From positions 1,598,216-1,662,215 of the forward strand of contig VXMB01000009.1 in the NCBI GenBank assembly GCA_009841265.1: a stretch of 64,000 bases of DNA, given 5' to 3'. Below the pieces are notes generated by a model. The model saw only the letters and a program-made list of their open reading frames with translations. It made no database searches and was not told the origin of the DNA. Both the position numbers and the translations under genes were made by a program. Below are positions 1-8,974 of the stretch, piece after piece; the first letter of the stretch is position 1, and each line of letters begins with the position of its first letter. The DNA is from Gemmatimonadota bacterium (GTDB taxonomy: Bacteria; JAAXHH01).

Positions 1-2846
1 ACGGAGGTGAAGGAAAGCACGGTGAACACAAGGAGCACGAGGGTGACGCACGTCAGCAGGGTCCGGGCCTTGCGCTTTCGCATGTTGCCGATGCCCAGGG
101 AGAAGGCCGTGGCCAGGGCGCTCGACCGCCGTACGTCGGTGGACTGTACGGTACGGTTGTCCTGCCGGACCTCCCGCATGGTCTGGCTGAACCGCTGGGA
201 TATGATCCAGATGACGACGGCGGCGAGGACGAAGGTCATGAAGGCGAGAAGCACGATGTCGGGCGCCGTGGTGATCTGGAAGGCCGGGTGGGTGAACCGC
301 AGCAACCCGTATGCGGCCAGGAAGATGGCGACGGTAGTGGCGATCCGCTTGTACACATTGGCGAATCCGAAGACCAACCGCTCCAGGGCGTATGCGAACG
401 GGATGACGAGCACCATGTAGAACAGTACGCCCTTCACGACGTCGTTGGCCGTCCCGGTCGCGTCCGGATAGGCGCGGGACTCGTATCCCCACGCGGCCCG
501 GGCGTACTTGATGAACCGGTCCCACTCCAGGTTCTGCCGGGCGATCTCGGCCAGGTCCAGCAGGCGGCCCGCCTCCCGGTGGAAGTCGTCCAGCCGGGTG
601 TTGCTCACGCCGACGGACTTGAGCGCGCCGATCCGCGCCTCGTCCAGGTGCCACATGTCTTTCGCCACCTGGTAGGAAGTCAGGGGGATGGCGTCGATAC
701 CCGCCTCGAACCCGATTCCCTCGGGGTAGTTCTCGTCCGCGTTGGTCAGGATGAGGCGGCGGCCGAACAGGCCGGTGGACATGGTGACCTTGAACCGGCT
801 TTCCGGCGGCATGAAAAGGACGGCCGTGTCCTCCTCGTACGAAAAACCCGTGGTCCAACCGCCCTCCTGGAAGGTCATGCCCCATTCGAGGGGCGGATTG
901 CCCGACTCGTCGAGCACCACGGCCTCGTTCAGCCGGGTCAGGAAACGCGGGTCCACCAGGTCGTAGATGTTGGTCGCATCGGACCGGAAGACCACCGTGG
1001 GTTTCTCCTTGTCCACCCAATCCATCTTGATCTCGAGGGGATAGGCGCCTTCCCCGTAGGGACCGCGGTCCGGCGCATAGATGATTTCCCCCGTTTCCGG
1101 GTCCATCACGTAACCTTCCGTGGGGTAGGTGCGCCCTGCCTCCAGTTCGGTACTTTCGGCTACCCCGGTGCTGTCCGCCACCACGAAGATCTCGTTCTTC
1201 ACCCCGCTGATGGTCTTGTTGTAGCGGCGGAATCGGACCACGGCGCCGGGTTTGGGCTTGCTCGGGATGTAGTCCTCCCGGGGATCGAACTCCACGACTC
1301 GGATCCTGCCGTTCACGAAGCGGTCCTCGAGCTGCATCTTGAAATCAGGGAACAGGCGGGGATCGTTGACGCCGCGGCCGAAGAGCTCGGTCAGCAGCAG
1401 CGTCTGCGTATACACGTTGCGGAAGTTGACCCGGTCGAGGTCGTCGATGGGCGTGTCCACGAACTCGCGGACGTCGAACACCGTGGCGAAGGACAGGGCC
1501 GGGATTCCCATCCAGAACATGAGTTCGGCCTCGAGGCCGATCTGGCCCGCGGGAAAGAAACCGGCGGTCCGGTGCCCCTGCGAGGGGGAGATCACGTTCA
1601 CCAGGGCGTCGACCGGTATGGCGCCCCGCCGAATCACTTCGTCGGCGTAGCCCATGAAGGTCCGGCCGAATGGCGTGAAGAACCGCTGTTTTTCGAAGGA
1701 ATCCCCCCCGAAGAAGACGCCGGAGTAGATGACGCCGACCTGGTCGCGTGCGCTGGACAGGTCGATACCGGCGAAGAGCTTGATGTTGATGGGGTCCTCA
1801 AGTTCGTCCGCGAAGTGACTGGAGATACGTGCGTGGCGGTAGGAGAAGTCGTTTATCCCGCTGAGCGACATGAAGTGGCCCGATGTCGCGAGTATCAACA
1901 CGGTGCGCGCGGGAGGATGGGCCGCGAAGTAGCGGGCCATTTCAAGGAGCGCGGCCACGCCCGACGCCTGATTCGCGCCGGGGGATACGGCCGGTACGGC
2001 GGAAATGGAGTCGTAGTAGGCGTTGAGGACGATGACCTCCTCCTTCAGCTCCGGATGCGTCCCCGGGATCTTACCGAAGACATTGTAGGCCGGTCGCCGT
2101 TTCCAGGTCATGCGTCCTTCTGCCCTGACGTTGATCGAACCGTTGGTTTCGAGGTATTCGACCAGGGGCCGGGCCGCTGCCTTTTTCATCCAGAAGCGGG
2201 GGAAGTCGAGGGGGACCTGGAGGTGCTTCTCCTCTCCGTCGACCCGCGTGGTGTGGTCGGGTTCCGCGAAGATCACGGCACGGGCGCCGAGCTGGGCGGC
2301 CCGCTGCCAGTTTACGCCGGAATTGAAGTCCATCAGGAAGACGGCGCCGGCGGGATCGATGCCGTTGAAGTCCGCCCACTCGCCGTTGCCGACGTAGTGA
2401 AGCTTCCCCGTGATGCCCCCCGGCGGCGTCGTGGAGGTGCGCACCAGGTTGGGCCAAAGGGCGTAAAGGGGGATCGTCCGGGCCTCCAGGGTCGTGGCAT
2501 CCAGGAGGGTCAGTTCGCCGCCTTCGTCCAGGGGGATGGACGAGACGAATTCCTCCATCTCGATGTCCTCGAGGCCGATTTCCCGCATGCGATCGGCCAG
2601 GTAGTACGCCGCTTCGGTGGCACCCGGGTAACCGGCTACCCGCGAGCCGAAGGACACCAGGTCGGTAATAGTCTGCCGGATTCGCGCCGAGTCGACCACG
2701 GCGGCCACCTGGCCGTCGCCGATGGGTTCGGCCAAGTATGCCACGCGCTCGCGGACGCCCGACGTCTGGCACGCGGAGGCCGCGAATATTGCAAGCGGCA
2801 GGACCAGGCCGGCAAGAGGGCCGAAAAGGGTTCGTTTAAGGTGCAA
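1..2846 (-). CDS. M28-peptidase-like domain fused to FtsX-type permease (3' end cut by window edge)
   Basis: An open frame runs leftward from a TTG start (GGAAAG upstream, in-frame stop just before) off the left edge, at least 948 residues. Residues 1-26 form a signal peptide ending in Cys (FAASAC), so it may be a lipoprotein. Residues about 45-430 resemble M28 zinc aminopeptidases (FGSRVAGYPG, MxxIGLEDIE). The C-terminal part seen here has several hydrophobic helices and the NMRKRKARTLL segment typical of FtsX-like ABC permeases. The zinc site is degraded: HxDS reads YYDS, GANDxASG reads GANQASG, and the catalytic Glu-Glu is replaced by Gly-His. The protein is therefore probably not a peptidase; it may use the fold as a periplasmic binding or sensing domain on a MacB-like permease. 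Function is inferred. Confidence 0.8.
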   Translation of the reverse strand, partial: MHLKRTLFGPLAGLVLPLAIFAASACQTSGVRERVAYLAEPIGDGQVAAVVDSARIRQTITDLVSFGSRVAGYPGATEAAYYLADRMREIGLEDIEMEEFVSSIPLDEGGELTLLDATTLEARTIPLYALWPNLVRTSTTPPGGITGKLHYVGNGEWADFNGIDPAGAVFLMDFNSGVNWQRAAQLGARAVIFAEPDHTTRVDGEEKHLQVPLDFPRFWMKKAAARPLVEYLETNGSINVRAEGRMTWKRRPAYNVFGKIPGTHPELKEEVIVLNAYYDSISAVPAVSPGANQASGVAALLEMARYFAAHPPARTVLILATSGHFMSLSGINDFSYRHARISSHFADELEDPINIKLFAGIDLSSARDQVGVIYSGVFFGGDSFEKQRFFTPFGRTFMGYADEVIRRGAIPVDALVNVISPSQGHRTAGFFPAGQIGLEAELMFWMGIPALSFATVFDVREFVDTPIDDLDRVNFRNVYTQTLLLTELFGRGVNDPRLFPDFKMQLEDRFVNGRIRVVEFDPREDYIPSKPKPGAVVRFRRYNKTISGVKNEIFVVADSTGVAESTELEAGRTYPTEGYVMDPETGEIIYAPDRGPYGEGAYPLEIKMDWVDKEKPTVVFRSDATNIYDLVDPRFLTRLNEAVVLDESGNPPLEWGMTFQEGGWTTGFSYEEDTAVLFMPPESRFKVTMSTGLFGRRLILTNADENYPEGIGFEAGIDAIPLTSYQVAKDMWHLDEARIGALKSVGVSNTRLDDFHREAGRLLDLAEIARQNLEWDRFIKYARAAWGYESRAYPDATGTANDVVKGVLFYMVLVIPFAYALERLVFGFANVYKRIATTVAIFLAAYGLLRFTHPAFQITTAPDIVLLAFMTFVLAAVVIWIISQRFSQTMREVRQDNRTVQSTDVRRSSALATAFSLGIGNMRKRKARTLLTCVTLVLLVFTVLSFTS

Positions 2847-2894
2847 GGCGTCTTTCCGCTGGTTGGGTGGGACGGAACAACCGCTCGATCCGCG

Positions 2895-3800
2895 CTAGAC
2901 CTTCCACTTCCGCCGCATCTCCTCCATGGAAACGGTCTTCCCTTCGGTCCACGCGTAATGGGCGACGGGGTTTTCGCCGACCCATCGGTGGTCGACGGGC
3001 TCGCTGGCCAGCTGGTAGCGGGTATCGGTGCTGATGCGGAACCGGTTCGACGTGTTGTTGATGGAGCCGTGCATGGTGTACATGCCGAGGACGATCACGT
3101 CCCCCGTGCTGAATTCGCTCGTCTGCCACTGGCCCCCGTACTGGTCGACCATCACGATGGGCTCGTTGGTGAAGTGGCCCGTCACGTGGTCCCGGTCCAC
3201 GTCCATCTGGCCGTAGGTTTCCTTGACGGCCTCGAACTGGTGAGATCCGGCCAGGATGACGAGGGGACCCATGTCGAAGGACACGTCGTCCAGGGGGGTC
3301 CACACGGTATACAGGTTCGGCGTGCCCCGGCCCATGTAGACCATGTCGTAATGCGCCCCGGTGTTGTGGCCCGGGCCCACGGCCCGAAGCCACTTGTAGT
3401 CGAAGGTGAGGACGGGGCCGCCCAGGAACCGCTCGAAAAACCCCATGATTTCGGGGGAATTGACCACGGCGAGGAATTCGTCCGTGTGCGTCACCCGCTT
3501 GGCGCCGCCGAAGAACGCGCCCCGCTTTCCGGGGGCCGCGACGCCCAGGTCGAGGGGGTAGTCCGGATCGATCTGTTCGTTTGCCTGGAGATTCTCCAGC
3601 ACGACCCGGCGCGCTTCCCGGACCTTATCCGGATCGTGGAGGCCCCGGATGAGCAGGTAGCCGTCTTCGGCCATGCGTTCCCGAAGCGCTTCCGCGTCGT
3701 CCAGCAGTTCGTTCGCTTCCCGGAGCGTGGACAGGTACTTCCCGTCCATCAGCAATTCGTCCTTGCCCATGACCAGGCTTGAGGGTTCCCGGGTGGTCAT
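2895..3800 (-). CDS. Phytanoyl-CoA dioxygenase (PhyH) family protein
   Basis: A 301-residue cytoplasmic Fe(II)/2-oxoglutarate oxygenase of the PhyH family. The family hydroxylates a substrate while decarboxylating 2-oxoglutarate. The facial triad is visible as HYD (H and D) near residue 160 and the distal His in YTMHGS near 245, followed by an Arg in STDTRYQL that could bind 2-oxoglutarate. The ATG used here is preceded by GGAGG at good spacing; a longer reading starting 20 codons upstream has no ribosome-binding site. Substrate is unknown; such proteins are very numerous in some uncultured FCB lineages. It follows tupC (tupC ends at 3823, 22 bases away) and could be co-transcribed with it. 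Confidence 0.88.
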   Translation of the reverse strand: MTTREPSSLVMGKDELLMDGKYLSTLREANELLDDAEALRERMAEDGYLLIRGLHDPDKVREARRVVLENLQANEQIDPDYPLDLGVAAPGKRGAFFGGAKRVTHTDEFLAVVNSPEIMGFFERFLGGPVLTFDYKWLRAVGPGHNTGAHYDMVYMGRGTPNLYTVWTPLDDVSFDMGPLVILAGSHQFEAVKETYGQMDVDRDHVTGHFTNEPIVMVDQYGGQWQTSEFSTGDVIVLGMYTMHGSINNTSNRFRISTDTRYQLASEPVDHRWVGENPVAHYAWTEGKTVSMEEMRRKWKV

Positions 3801-3822
3801 TGGTTCCTCCGTGGTTGGTCGT

Positions 3823-4959
3823 TCATGAAGCCCGGACGGCCGAGGCGTCGATGGCGGCATGCACCGTGTCCCCGACGGTGATGCCCATGTCCGAAAAAGA
3901 CGCCCGCGCCACGTGGACGGTCAGGCGAAGGCCGGCGGCCTCAACCGGGCGCGGGCCGCCCTCTGCGTCCGTGAGAGGGCCGGCGTCCACGTCCAGGCGT
4001 ATGCGGTCTCCGTCCACCGCCGCCGCGGTCACGACGCCCACGAGCGTATTCGCGGCGTCCGGCGTGCGCGTCGGCTTCGCCGGCGACCTCGCCAGCCGGA
4101 TTTCCTGCGAAGAAATGACGATGTGGGCCGGTCCGCGCGCGGTCGTGTCCGATCGCAGGGTCATGCCGCCGTCCAGTTTTACGACCGGGCCGTCGGCGGT
4201 CTCCTCGATGCGGCCCTTGAAGACGTTCTCCGGTCCCTTCTCGAGCATCCGCCCGTCGCGCATGATCAGCACTTCGTCGGCGATGCGATAGGCCTGGTCG
4301 TATTGGTGCGTCGAGAGCACGACGGTCATGCGCCGCTGGCGGCACGTCTCCGCGAGAATCGCCTCGATCTGCTTCCCGTGCGCCGCGTCCACGCTGGCCG
4401 TAGGCTCGTCGAGTAGCAGGACGTCGGGGTCCGTGACCAGGGCCCGGGCGAGTCCCGCCCGCTGCGCTTCTCCGCCCGACAGGCTGTGGGCGGTCCGGTG
4501 GGCGAATTGCCGAAGGCCTACCTTGTCCAGCATGCCGGTCACGCGTGCTTCGATGGCCTCCTTCGCCATGCCGCGGAACCGCAGGCCGGACGCCACGTTA
4601 TCGAATACGGTGGACCGGAACAGGTACACGTGCTGCATGAGCAGCGTGACGCGGCGGCGGTACTGCCGGCTGCGGCCCGGATCGGCCCCGTTCATGGGCC
4701 GGCCTTCGAAGAGGATCCGGCCCTCCTGCGGCAGCGTCAGCAGGGCGAGTATGTTCAGCAACGTGGTCTTGCCCGATCCGTTCGACCCGTAAACGGCATA
4801 GGTCTTACCGGCGTACAGGGCGAGGTTTTCGACATGCAGATGAAACCCGGAACCGTACCGGTGCGCCAGGTGTTCGCCCACGATAATCGGACCGGTCGTC
4901 ATCGGACCGGTCGTCATCGGACCGGTTGACTTCGAATCGGCCGTGATCGGATCGGCCAT
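3823..4959 (-). CDS. tupC: Tungstate/molybdate-type ABC transporter ATP-binding protein
   Basis: A 378-residue ABC ATPase. Visible motifs are Walker A (GSNGSGKTT), the signature LSGGEAQR, Walker B (LLLLDEPTAS) and the switch His (LSTHQ). The C-terminal ~130 residues resemble a TOBE/Mop-like oxyanion-sensing domain (ending MGITVGDTVHAAID). It would energise the TupB permease; its start overlaps the tupB stop (TGATG), so the two are translationally coupled. The first residues contain a 15-bp triplication giving TGPMTTGPMTTGP before the real domain begins at IIVGEHLAHRYG. A continuous open frame upstream of this ATG runs antisense through tupB and is not coding. Tungstate rather than molybdate is inferred from the TupB and TupA partners. 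Confidence 0.88.
   Translation of the reverse strand: MADPITADSKSTGPMTTGPMTTGPIIVGEHLAHRYGSGFHLHVENLALYAGKTYAVYGSNGSGKTTLLNILALLTLPQEGRILFEGRPMNGADPGRSRQYRRRVTLLMQHVYLFRSTVFDNVASGLRFRGMAKEAIEARVTGMLDKVGLRQFAHRTAHSLSGGEAQRAGLARALVTDPDVLLLDEPTASVDAAHGKQIEAILAETCRQRRMTVVLSTHQYDQAYRIADEVLIMRDGRMLEKGPENVFKGRIEETADGPVVKLDGGMTLRSDTTARGPAHIVISSQEIRLARSPAKPTRTPDAANTLVGVVTAAAVDGDRIRLDVDAGPLTDAEGGPRPVEAAGLRLTVHVARASFSDMGITVGDTVHAAIDASAVRAS
4886..4930. repeat. 15-bp tandem triplication in tupC N-terminus
   Basis: Three consecutive 15-bp units (atcggaccggtcgtc); the first two are identical and the third differs at two bases. It is in frame and adds TGPMT-type units in front of the ATPase domain. Confidence 0.9.
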
Positions 4960-5651
4960 CAGTCGTCGAACCCCTGCAGCCAGTGAAAGAGTATGTTCGC
5001 GCCGAACGCCGTGAGCAGCAGGATGATCCCGAGGGCGATGGCGAGGCCGAACTCCCCCTTGTTGCTCTCCAGGGCGATGGCCGTCGTCATGGTCCGCGTG
5101 CTTCCCTTGATGTTGCCGCCCAGCATCATGGCCGCGCCCACCTCGGCGATGACCCGCCCGAAGGCGGCCACCACCGCCGCCATGATGCCGAACCGGGCCT
5201 CCGAAATGAGGGTGCGCGCCGTCTGGGCCGTCGTCGCGCCCAGCGTAAGGGCCGTCTCCGTGATCCGGGAATCCACGGCACGGAACGCCGAGAGGGTGAA
5301 GGCGGCCACGATGGGCAGGGCGAGGAGCGTCTCGCCGATGATCATGGCACTCGGTGTATACAGCAGTTCCATGAAACCGAGCGGGCCGCGCCGGGAGATC
5401 AGGGAGTAGACGAAGAGACCGATCACCACGGTCGGCATGGCCAGCATCGTGTTGAGCACCGTGGTCACGAACCGCTGGCCCCTGAACCGGCGGGTGGCGA
5501 GCAGGTAGCCCGCGGGCAGTCCCATCACGCTGGCCAGCATGATCGCGGACACCGCGACGAACACGGAAACGCCGACGATGGTATACACGCCGGATTCGCC
5601 CGTGAACAGCAGGCGGACCGCTTCCTGAAATCCACTGTACAGGTATTCCAT
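4959..5651 (-). CDS. tupB: Tungstate-type ABC transporter permease
   Basis: A 230-residue inner-membrane permease with five to six hydrophobic helices and the binding-protein-dependent permease loop (EARFGIMAAVVAAFGRVIAEVGAA). The LAMPTVVIGL segment and the ending MLGGNIKGSTRTMTTAIALE are characteristic of TupB/WtpB-type tungstate permeases. It is followed by overlapping tupC. The cognate binding protein is not adjacent; a TupA-like protein lies 55 kb away at 60831. The start ATG has AGGGG only two bases upstream, so initiation is probably weak or slightly mis-assigned. It is divergent from the oppB-like gene. Confidence 0.88.
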   Translation of the reverse strand: MEYLYSGFQEAVRLLFTGESGVYTIVGVSVFVAVSAIMLASVMGLPAGYLLATRRFRGQRFVTTVLNTMLAMPTVVIGLFVYSLISRRGPLGFMELLYTPSAMIIGETLLALPIVAAFTLSAFRAVDSRITETALTLGATTAQTARTLISEARFGIMAAVVAAFGRVIAEVGAAMMLGGNIKGSTRTMTTAIALESNKGEFGLAIALGIILLLTAFGANILFHWLQGFDD

Positions 5652-5722
5652 AACCCCTATGAAACAACAAAACGGCCCGGCGAATCAACAGGTTTTTGCC
5701 CCGTGACAGCGACCGAAATACG

Positions 5723-5751
5723 TTGACAGAACCACCGGTGGACCTTAGGTT
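5723..5751 (+). promoter_or_regulatory. Candidate sigma70 promoter for the oppB-like gene
   Basis: TTGACA, 17-bp spacer, TAGGTT. The -35 is perfect and the -10 poor. It lies in the divergent tupB/oppB gap about 140 bp upstream of the 5890 start. Confidence 0.4.
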
Positions 5752-5889
5752 GTCTGGCATCCAGCGGAGCCGGACTCCGTTGGCGCCGCGGCCAGTCGGA
5801 CGGGCTCGCCCCACCAGGCAGTTTCCTCATCCCTCGAATCGCGGTTTCGCAAGTGATTCTCCTGCACAAGCAAAGGATCAGACGATCGG

Positions 5890-7200
5890 ATGCCCGTTAT
5901 AGGGATCATTGGCGTCCTGTGGCTGCTGCTCGTCCTGGCCGCGGGATACTGGGGTAACCGGCGTAAACTGGACGCGACGTTCGTCAAGGGCGTCCAGACG
6001 CTTATCACCATCGTCGCCCTGGCCGTCGCGGCGCCGCAGCTCGGCGTATTCAATACCGCCCTCGCGACGCTCTGGCTCCTCCTGTTCGTCGCCGCTTCCA
6101 CCCTGTTGCGGCGGTTTCGCGTGCCGAACCTGGCCGCGCGGGCCATCGCCCTGGCGGCCGTAAGCCTGGCGCTGTGGGGCACCGACTCCCAGAACGTCAT
6201 GCTGATCCGCACGCTGATCATGCTCGCGGTCACCAGCATTTTCCTCCTCGGACTGAACCTGGGCTTCAGGTACCTGGTCCGCCGCATACTCTGGATCTTC
6301 CCCGTACTCTTCGCCGTCTCGGTCATCACCTTCTCCATCATGCACGCCGTACCCGGCGGTCCCTTCGACGCGGGAGGCGAGACCGGCGGCATTCCGTTGA
6401 CGCCCGAAGTCCGCGCCAACCTGATGCGGAAGTACAACCTCGACCAGCCGCTGCACATCCAGTACATCTCCTGGGTGAGCAACGTCATTCGGGGCGACTT
6501 CGGCTATTCCTTCCAGCACCAGAGCAAGACCTGCCAGGAGCTCATCGCCCAGGCCTGGCCCGTCTCCGTCCACCTGGGCAGCATGGCCCTGATCGTGGCC
6601 CTCACCGGCGGGTTGCTGCTGGGCATTCTCGCGGCGGTATACCAGAACACCTGGATCGATTACGTCGCCTCGCTCACCGCGGTATTCAGCATCGTCACGC
6701 CCAGTTTCGTCGTCGCCGTCGGGTTGACCGTCGTCTTTTCCCTGTGGCTGCACCTCTTCGAAACGGGAGGCTGGAATTCGCCCAAGGACTGGGTCATGCC
6801 GGTGATCGCCCTGTCGCTCGGAGACATGGCCGTGGTGGCGAGGTATACCCGGTCGAACATGATCGAGGCCATCCGGGCCGACTACGTGCGCACCGCCCGG
6901 GCCAAGGGCCTCACCGAGTTCTCGGTCGTGGTGGTGCACGTGTTCAAGAACGCCCTGATCCCCCTGCTGACCATCGCGGGACCGATGATGGCCAACCTGA
7001 TCACGGGATCCTTCTTTATCGAGACGATCTTCCGGATCCCGGGCCTGGGGCGGTACTTCACCACGAGCGTGTTCGCCCGGGACTACCCCATGATCATGTC
7101 CACGGCCCTGCTCTGGTCGTCGCTCATCGTCGTGATCTACGTCATCACGGACCTCATGTACGCGCTGGTGGACCCCCGCATCCGGTATAGGAAGGATTGA
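5890..7200 (+). CDS. Oligopeptide/dipeptide-type ABC permease (OppB/DppB-like) with extra N-terminal membrane region
   Basis: A 436-residue membrane protein. Residues from about 130 match OppB/DppB permeases (RYLVRRILWIFPVLFAVSVITF, MHAVPGGPFD, and the C-terminal EAIRADYVRTARAKGL coupling loop). The first ~130 residues add about four hydrophobic segments absent from standard 300-340 residue OppB proteins. The start ATG has AAAGGA some 12 bases upstream; an internal Met near residue 107 (MLIRTLIM) would give a normal-length permease, so the extension is probable but not proven. It is followed three bases later by the partner permease. No binding protein or ATPase is adjacent on this side. Confidence 0.87.
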   Translation: MPVIGIIGVLWLLLVLAAGYWGNRRKLDATFVKGVQTLITIVALAVAAPQLGVFNTALATLWLLLFVAASTLLRRFRVPNLAARAIALAAVSLALWGTDSQNVMLIRTLIMLAVTSIFLLGLNLGFRYLVRRILWIFPVLFAVSVITFSIMHAVPGGPFDAGGETGGIPLTPEVRANLMRKYNLDQPLHIQYISWVSNVIRGDFGYSFQHQSKTCQELIAQAWPVSVHLGSMALIVALTGGLLLGILAAVYQNTWIDYVASLTAVFSIVTPSFVVAVGLTVVFSLWLHLFETGGWNSPKDWVMPVIALSLGDMAVVARYTRSNMIEAIRADYVRTARAKGLTEFSVVVVHVFKNALIPLLTIAGPMMANLITGSFFIETIFRIPGLGRYFTTSVFARDYPMIMSTALLWSSLIVVIYVITDLMYALVDPRIRYRKD

Positions 7201-7202
7201 GC

Positions 7203-8489
7203 ATGGATCCGATCGGCACAACGGGCGAAGTCGGCATCGTATGGGTCCTCGGCGCGATCCTGGGTTGGAGCTGGGACACCATGATCCTCGAGGTGGGGCG
7301 GATCGCCCTGGCGATCCAGCTGGTGCTCTACCTGCCCCGCATGTACCGCCTGGGACACCGGGACGAGACCGGAAGATGGGCGTCCTTCTGCCACACGGTG
7401 GTCCAGCGCAAATCCTACTTCGCGGCCGCGGGCGCCGTCGCCCTGCTCGCGGTGTGGTGGCTGCTCGGGCCCTGGATGGACCAGTACCCATACGGCACGG
7501 AGGACATCCCCGAAAGCCTGTCGGAATCCATGAGCTGGGACGGCCTCGAGCCCTTCTTCTCCTGGGCGGGACAGATCTTCCGCGTTGCGCTGGCCACGGA
7601 GTTCACCCTGCTCTGGCCGCGGGCCTACCGGTACTTCAAGAAACACGACAGCGGGCTCTGGGCGGACGCCACGCGGCGATTCTCGCGCAACAAGCTCTCC
7701 CTGGTCGGACTCTTCCTGGTGCTGCTGCTGAGCAACACGGCGCTGCTCGCGCCCTGGATCGCGCCCCTGCACTACACCAAGCAGAACTTCCTGGTCGCCT
7801 GGCAGGAACCGTCGTGGATGTTCCCCTTCGGCACGGACGGCCTGGGCCGCGACCTCTTCAGCCGGGTCATCTACGGCGCGGAGATCTCCATGACAGTGGG
7901 CGTCCTCGTACAGGCCATCATCTTCGCCATCGGCGTACCCCTGGGCTCCCTGGCGGGGTACGCCGGTGGCCGCGTGGACAGCGTCATCATGCGGGGGGTC
8001 GACATCATGTCGGCCTTTCCGGGTCTGCTCTTCATCATCCTGATCATGTCGTGGCTGGGCGCCGGGCTCTTCAACATCTTCGTCGCCATCGGGGTGACCG
8101 GATGGGTAGGGGTATGCCGTCTCCTGAGGGGGCAGATTCTGTCTTTGAAGGAAAAGGAGTTCGTCCGGGCGGCCAAGGCCATGGGCGGCAGCCACCTGCG
8201 CATCGTCGTCACCCACATCCTTCCGAACAGCCTGACGCCGCTGATCGTGGCCCTGGCCCTGGGCATCCCGTCGGCCATTTTCGCGGAGGCCGGCCTGAGC
8301 TTCATCGGCATCGGCATCAGCCCGCCCACGCCGAGCTGGGGGCAGATGGTCGGCGAGAACGCCAACTACATCCGGTCTTACTGGCACCTGGCGACTTTTC
8401 CCGCCATCATGATCGCCCTCACCATGCTCGGATTCCAGCTGATGGGCGACGGACTCCGGGACGCCCTCGACCCCAAGATGAACGAGTAG
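7203..8489 (+). CDS. Oligopeptide/dipeptide-type ABC permease (OppC/DppC-like)
   Basis: A 428-residue inner-membrane permease. The C-terminal ~280 residues are OppC-like: FRRNKLSLVG-type entry (RRFSRNKLSLVGLFL), FGTDGLGRDLFSR, and the coupling loop EFVRAAKAMGGSHLRIV. The N-terminal ~145 residues form an extra membrane region that parallels the extension on the preceding permease, suggesting that both belong to a distinct subfamily in which the two extensions pack together. AAGGA precedes the ATG at 7203; a TTG at 7197 overlaps the upstream stop. Substrate is unknown; ATPases and binding protein must be encoded elsewhere. Confidence 0.87.
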   Translation: MDPIGTTGEVGIVWVLGAILGWSWDTMILEVGRIALAIQLVLYLPRMYRLGHRDETGRWASFCHTVVQRKSYFAAAGAVALLAVWWLLGPWMDQYPYGTEDIPESLSESMSWDGLEPFFSWAGQIFRVALATEFTLLWPRAYRYFKKHDSGLWADATRRFSRNKLSLVGLFLVLLLSNTALLAPWIAPLHYTKQNFLVAWQEPSWMFPFGTDGLGRDLFSRVIYGAEISMTVGVLVQAIIFAIGVPLGSLAGYAGGRVDSVIMRGVDIMSAFPGLLFIILIMSWLGAGLFNIFVAIGVTGWVGVCRLLRGQILSLKEKEFVRAAKAMGGSHLRIVVTHILPNSLTPLIVALALGIPSAIFAEAGLSFIGIGISPPTPSWGQMVGENANYIRSYWHLATFPAIMIALTMLGFQLMGDGLRDALDPKMNE

Positions 8490-8548
8490 GCCGCTCCGCG
8501 GAAGGGCCCGGCAACGTACGCGTTCACGAAAAAAAGTGGGCTTGGGAC

Positions 8549-8576
8549 TTGACAGCGCGGCATAAACCCTTATATT
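8549..8576 (+). promoter_or_regulatory. Sigma70-type promoter of rho
   Basis: TTGACA at 8549-8554, 16-bp spacer, TATATT at 8571-8576. This is among the best promoter matches in the window and the same hexamer pair as the tRNA-fMet promoter. Confidence 0.75.
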
Positions 8577-8911
8577 TACCCGTGTCGCCGACTCGGCGGC
8601 AACCCGAACCTTGCACATTCCCCTGATTGATTCCTCATTGGAAAGCCGATTCTTCCTTAGATCAAGATTCATGACGGCCGGTACCGCATTCTACGGGATT
8701 ACCCCATCACCAAGGCAAGTTGCGTTTGCCCGTATCCTGATGGCATAACCAGAACCAGCACGACCGCGCGTCTCCAGGCGCGGCACGCCCGGGCCCGACT
8801 TCCGGAAACGACCCGTTCGCAAGCCTACGTTTCCGCCGCACACCATGTTCACAACCCAGTCTGACTTCAAATACACTCCCCACGACGCGTCGCGGGAATC
8901 GGCGCCTTAAG

Positions 8912-8934
8912 GAACGCCCGGACAGCGGGCGTTC
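8912..8934 (+). promoter_or_regulatory. 9-bp perfect hairpin in rho leader
   Basis: GAACGCCCG, loop GACAG, CGGGCGTTC. It sits about 60 bases upstream of the rho start codon within the presumed 5' untranslated region. Confidence 0.65.
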
Positions 8935-8948
8935 AAGGGAGTTCACCG

Positions 8949-8974
8949 AACGTTTCTACAACCGAACGTTTTTT
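8949..8974 (+). promoter_or_regulatory. Attenuator-like hairpin with T-run before rho
   Basis: AACGTT, a 10-base loop, AACGTT, then TTTT, immediately upstream of the GGAAGG ribosome-binding site. The stem is only 6 bp, so an attenuation role is a hypothesis. Confidence 0.35.

Noticed and set aside
288..3782. 1164-residue rightward open frame
   Set aside because: Antisense shadow of the M28/FtsX and PhyH genes; low-complexity, Gly/Val/Arg/His-rich product with no family motif.
4962..5814. Extension of the tupC frame through tupB
   Set aside because: Runs in another frame over a clear permease; the coupled TGATG start fits tupC better.
8691..8946. Leftward 61- and 79-residue frames in the rho leader
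   Set aside because: Antisense to the leader, no ribosome-binding site, no family features.
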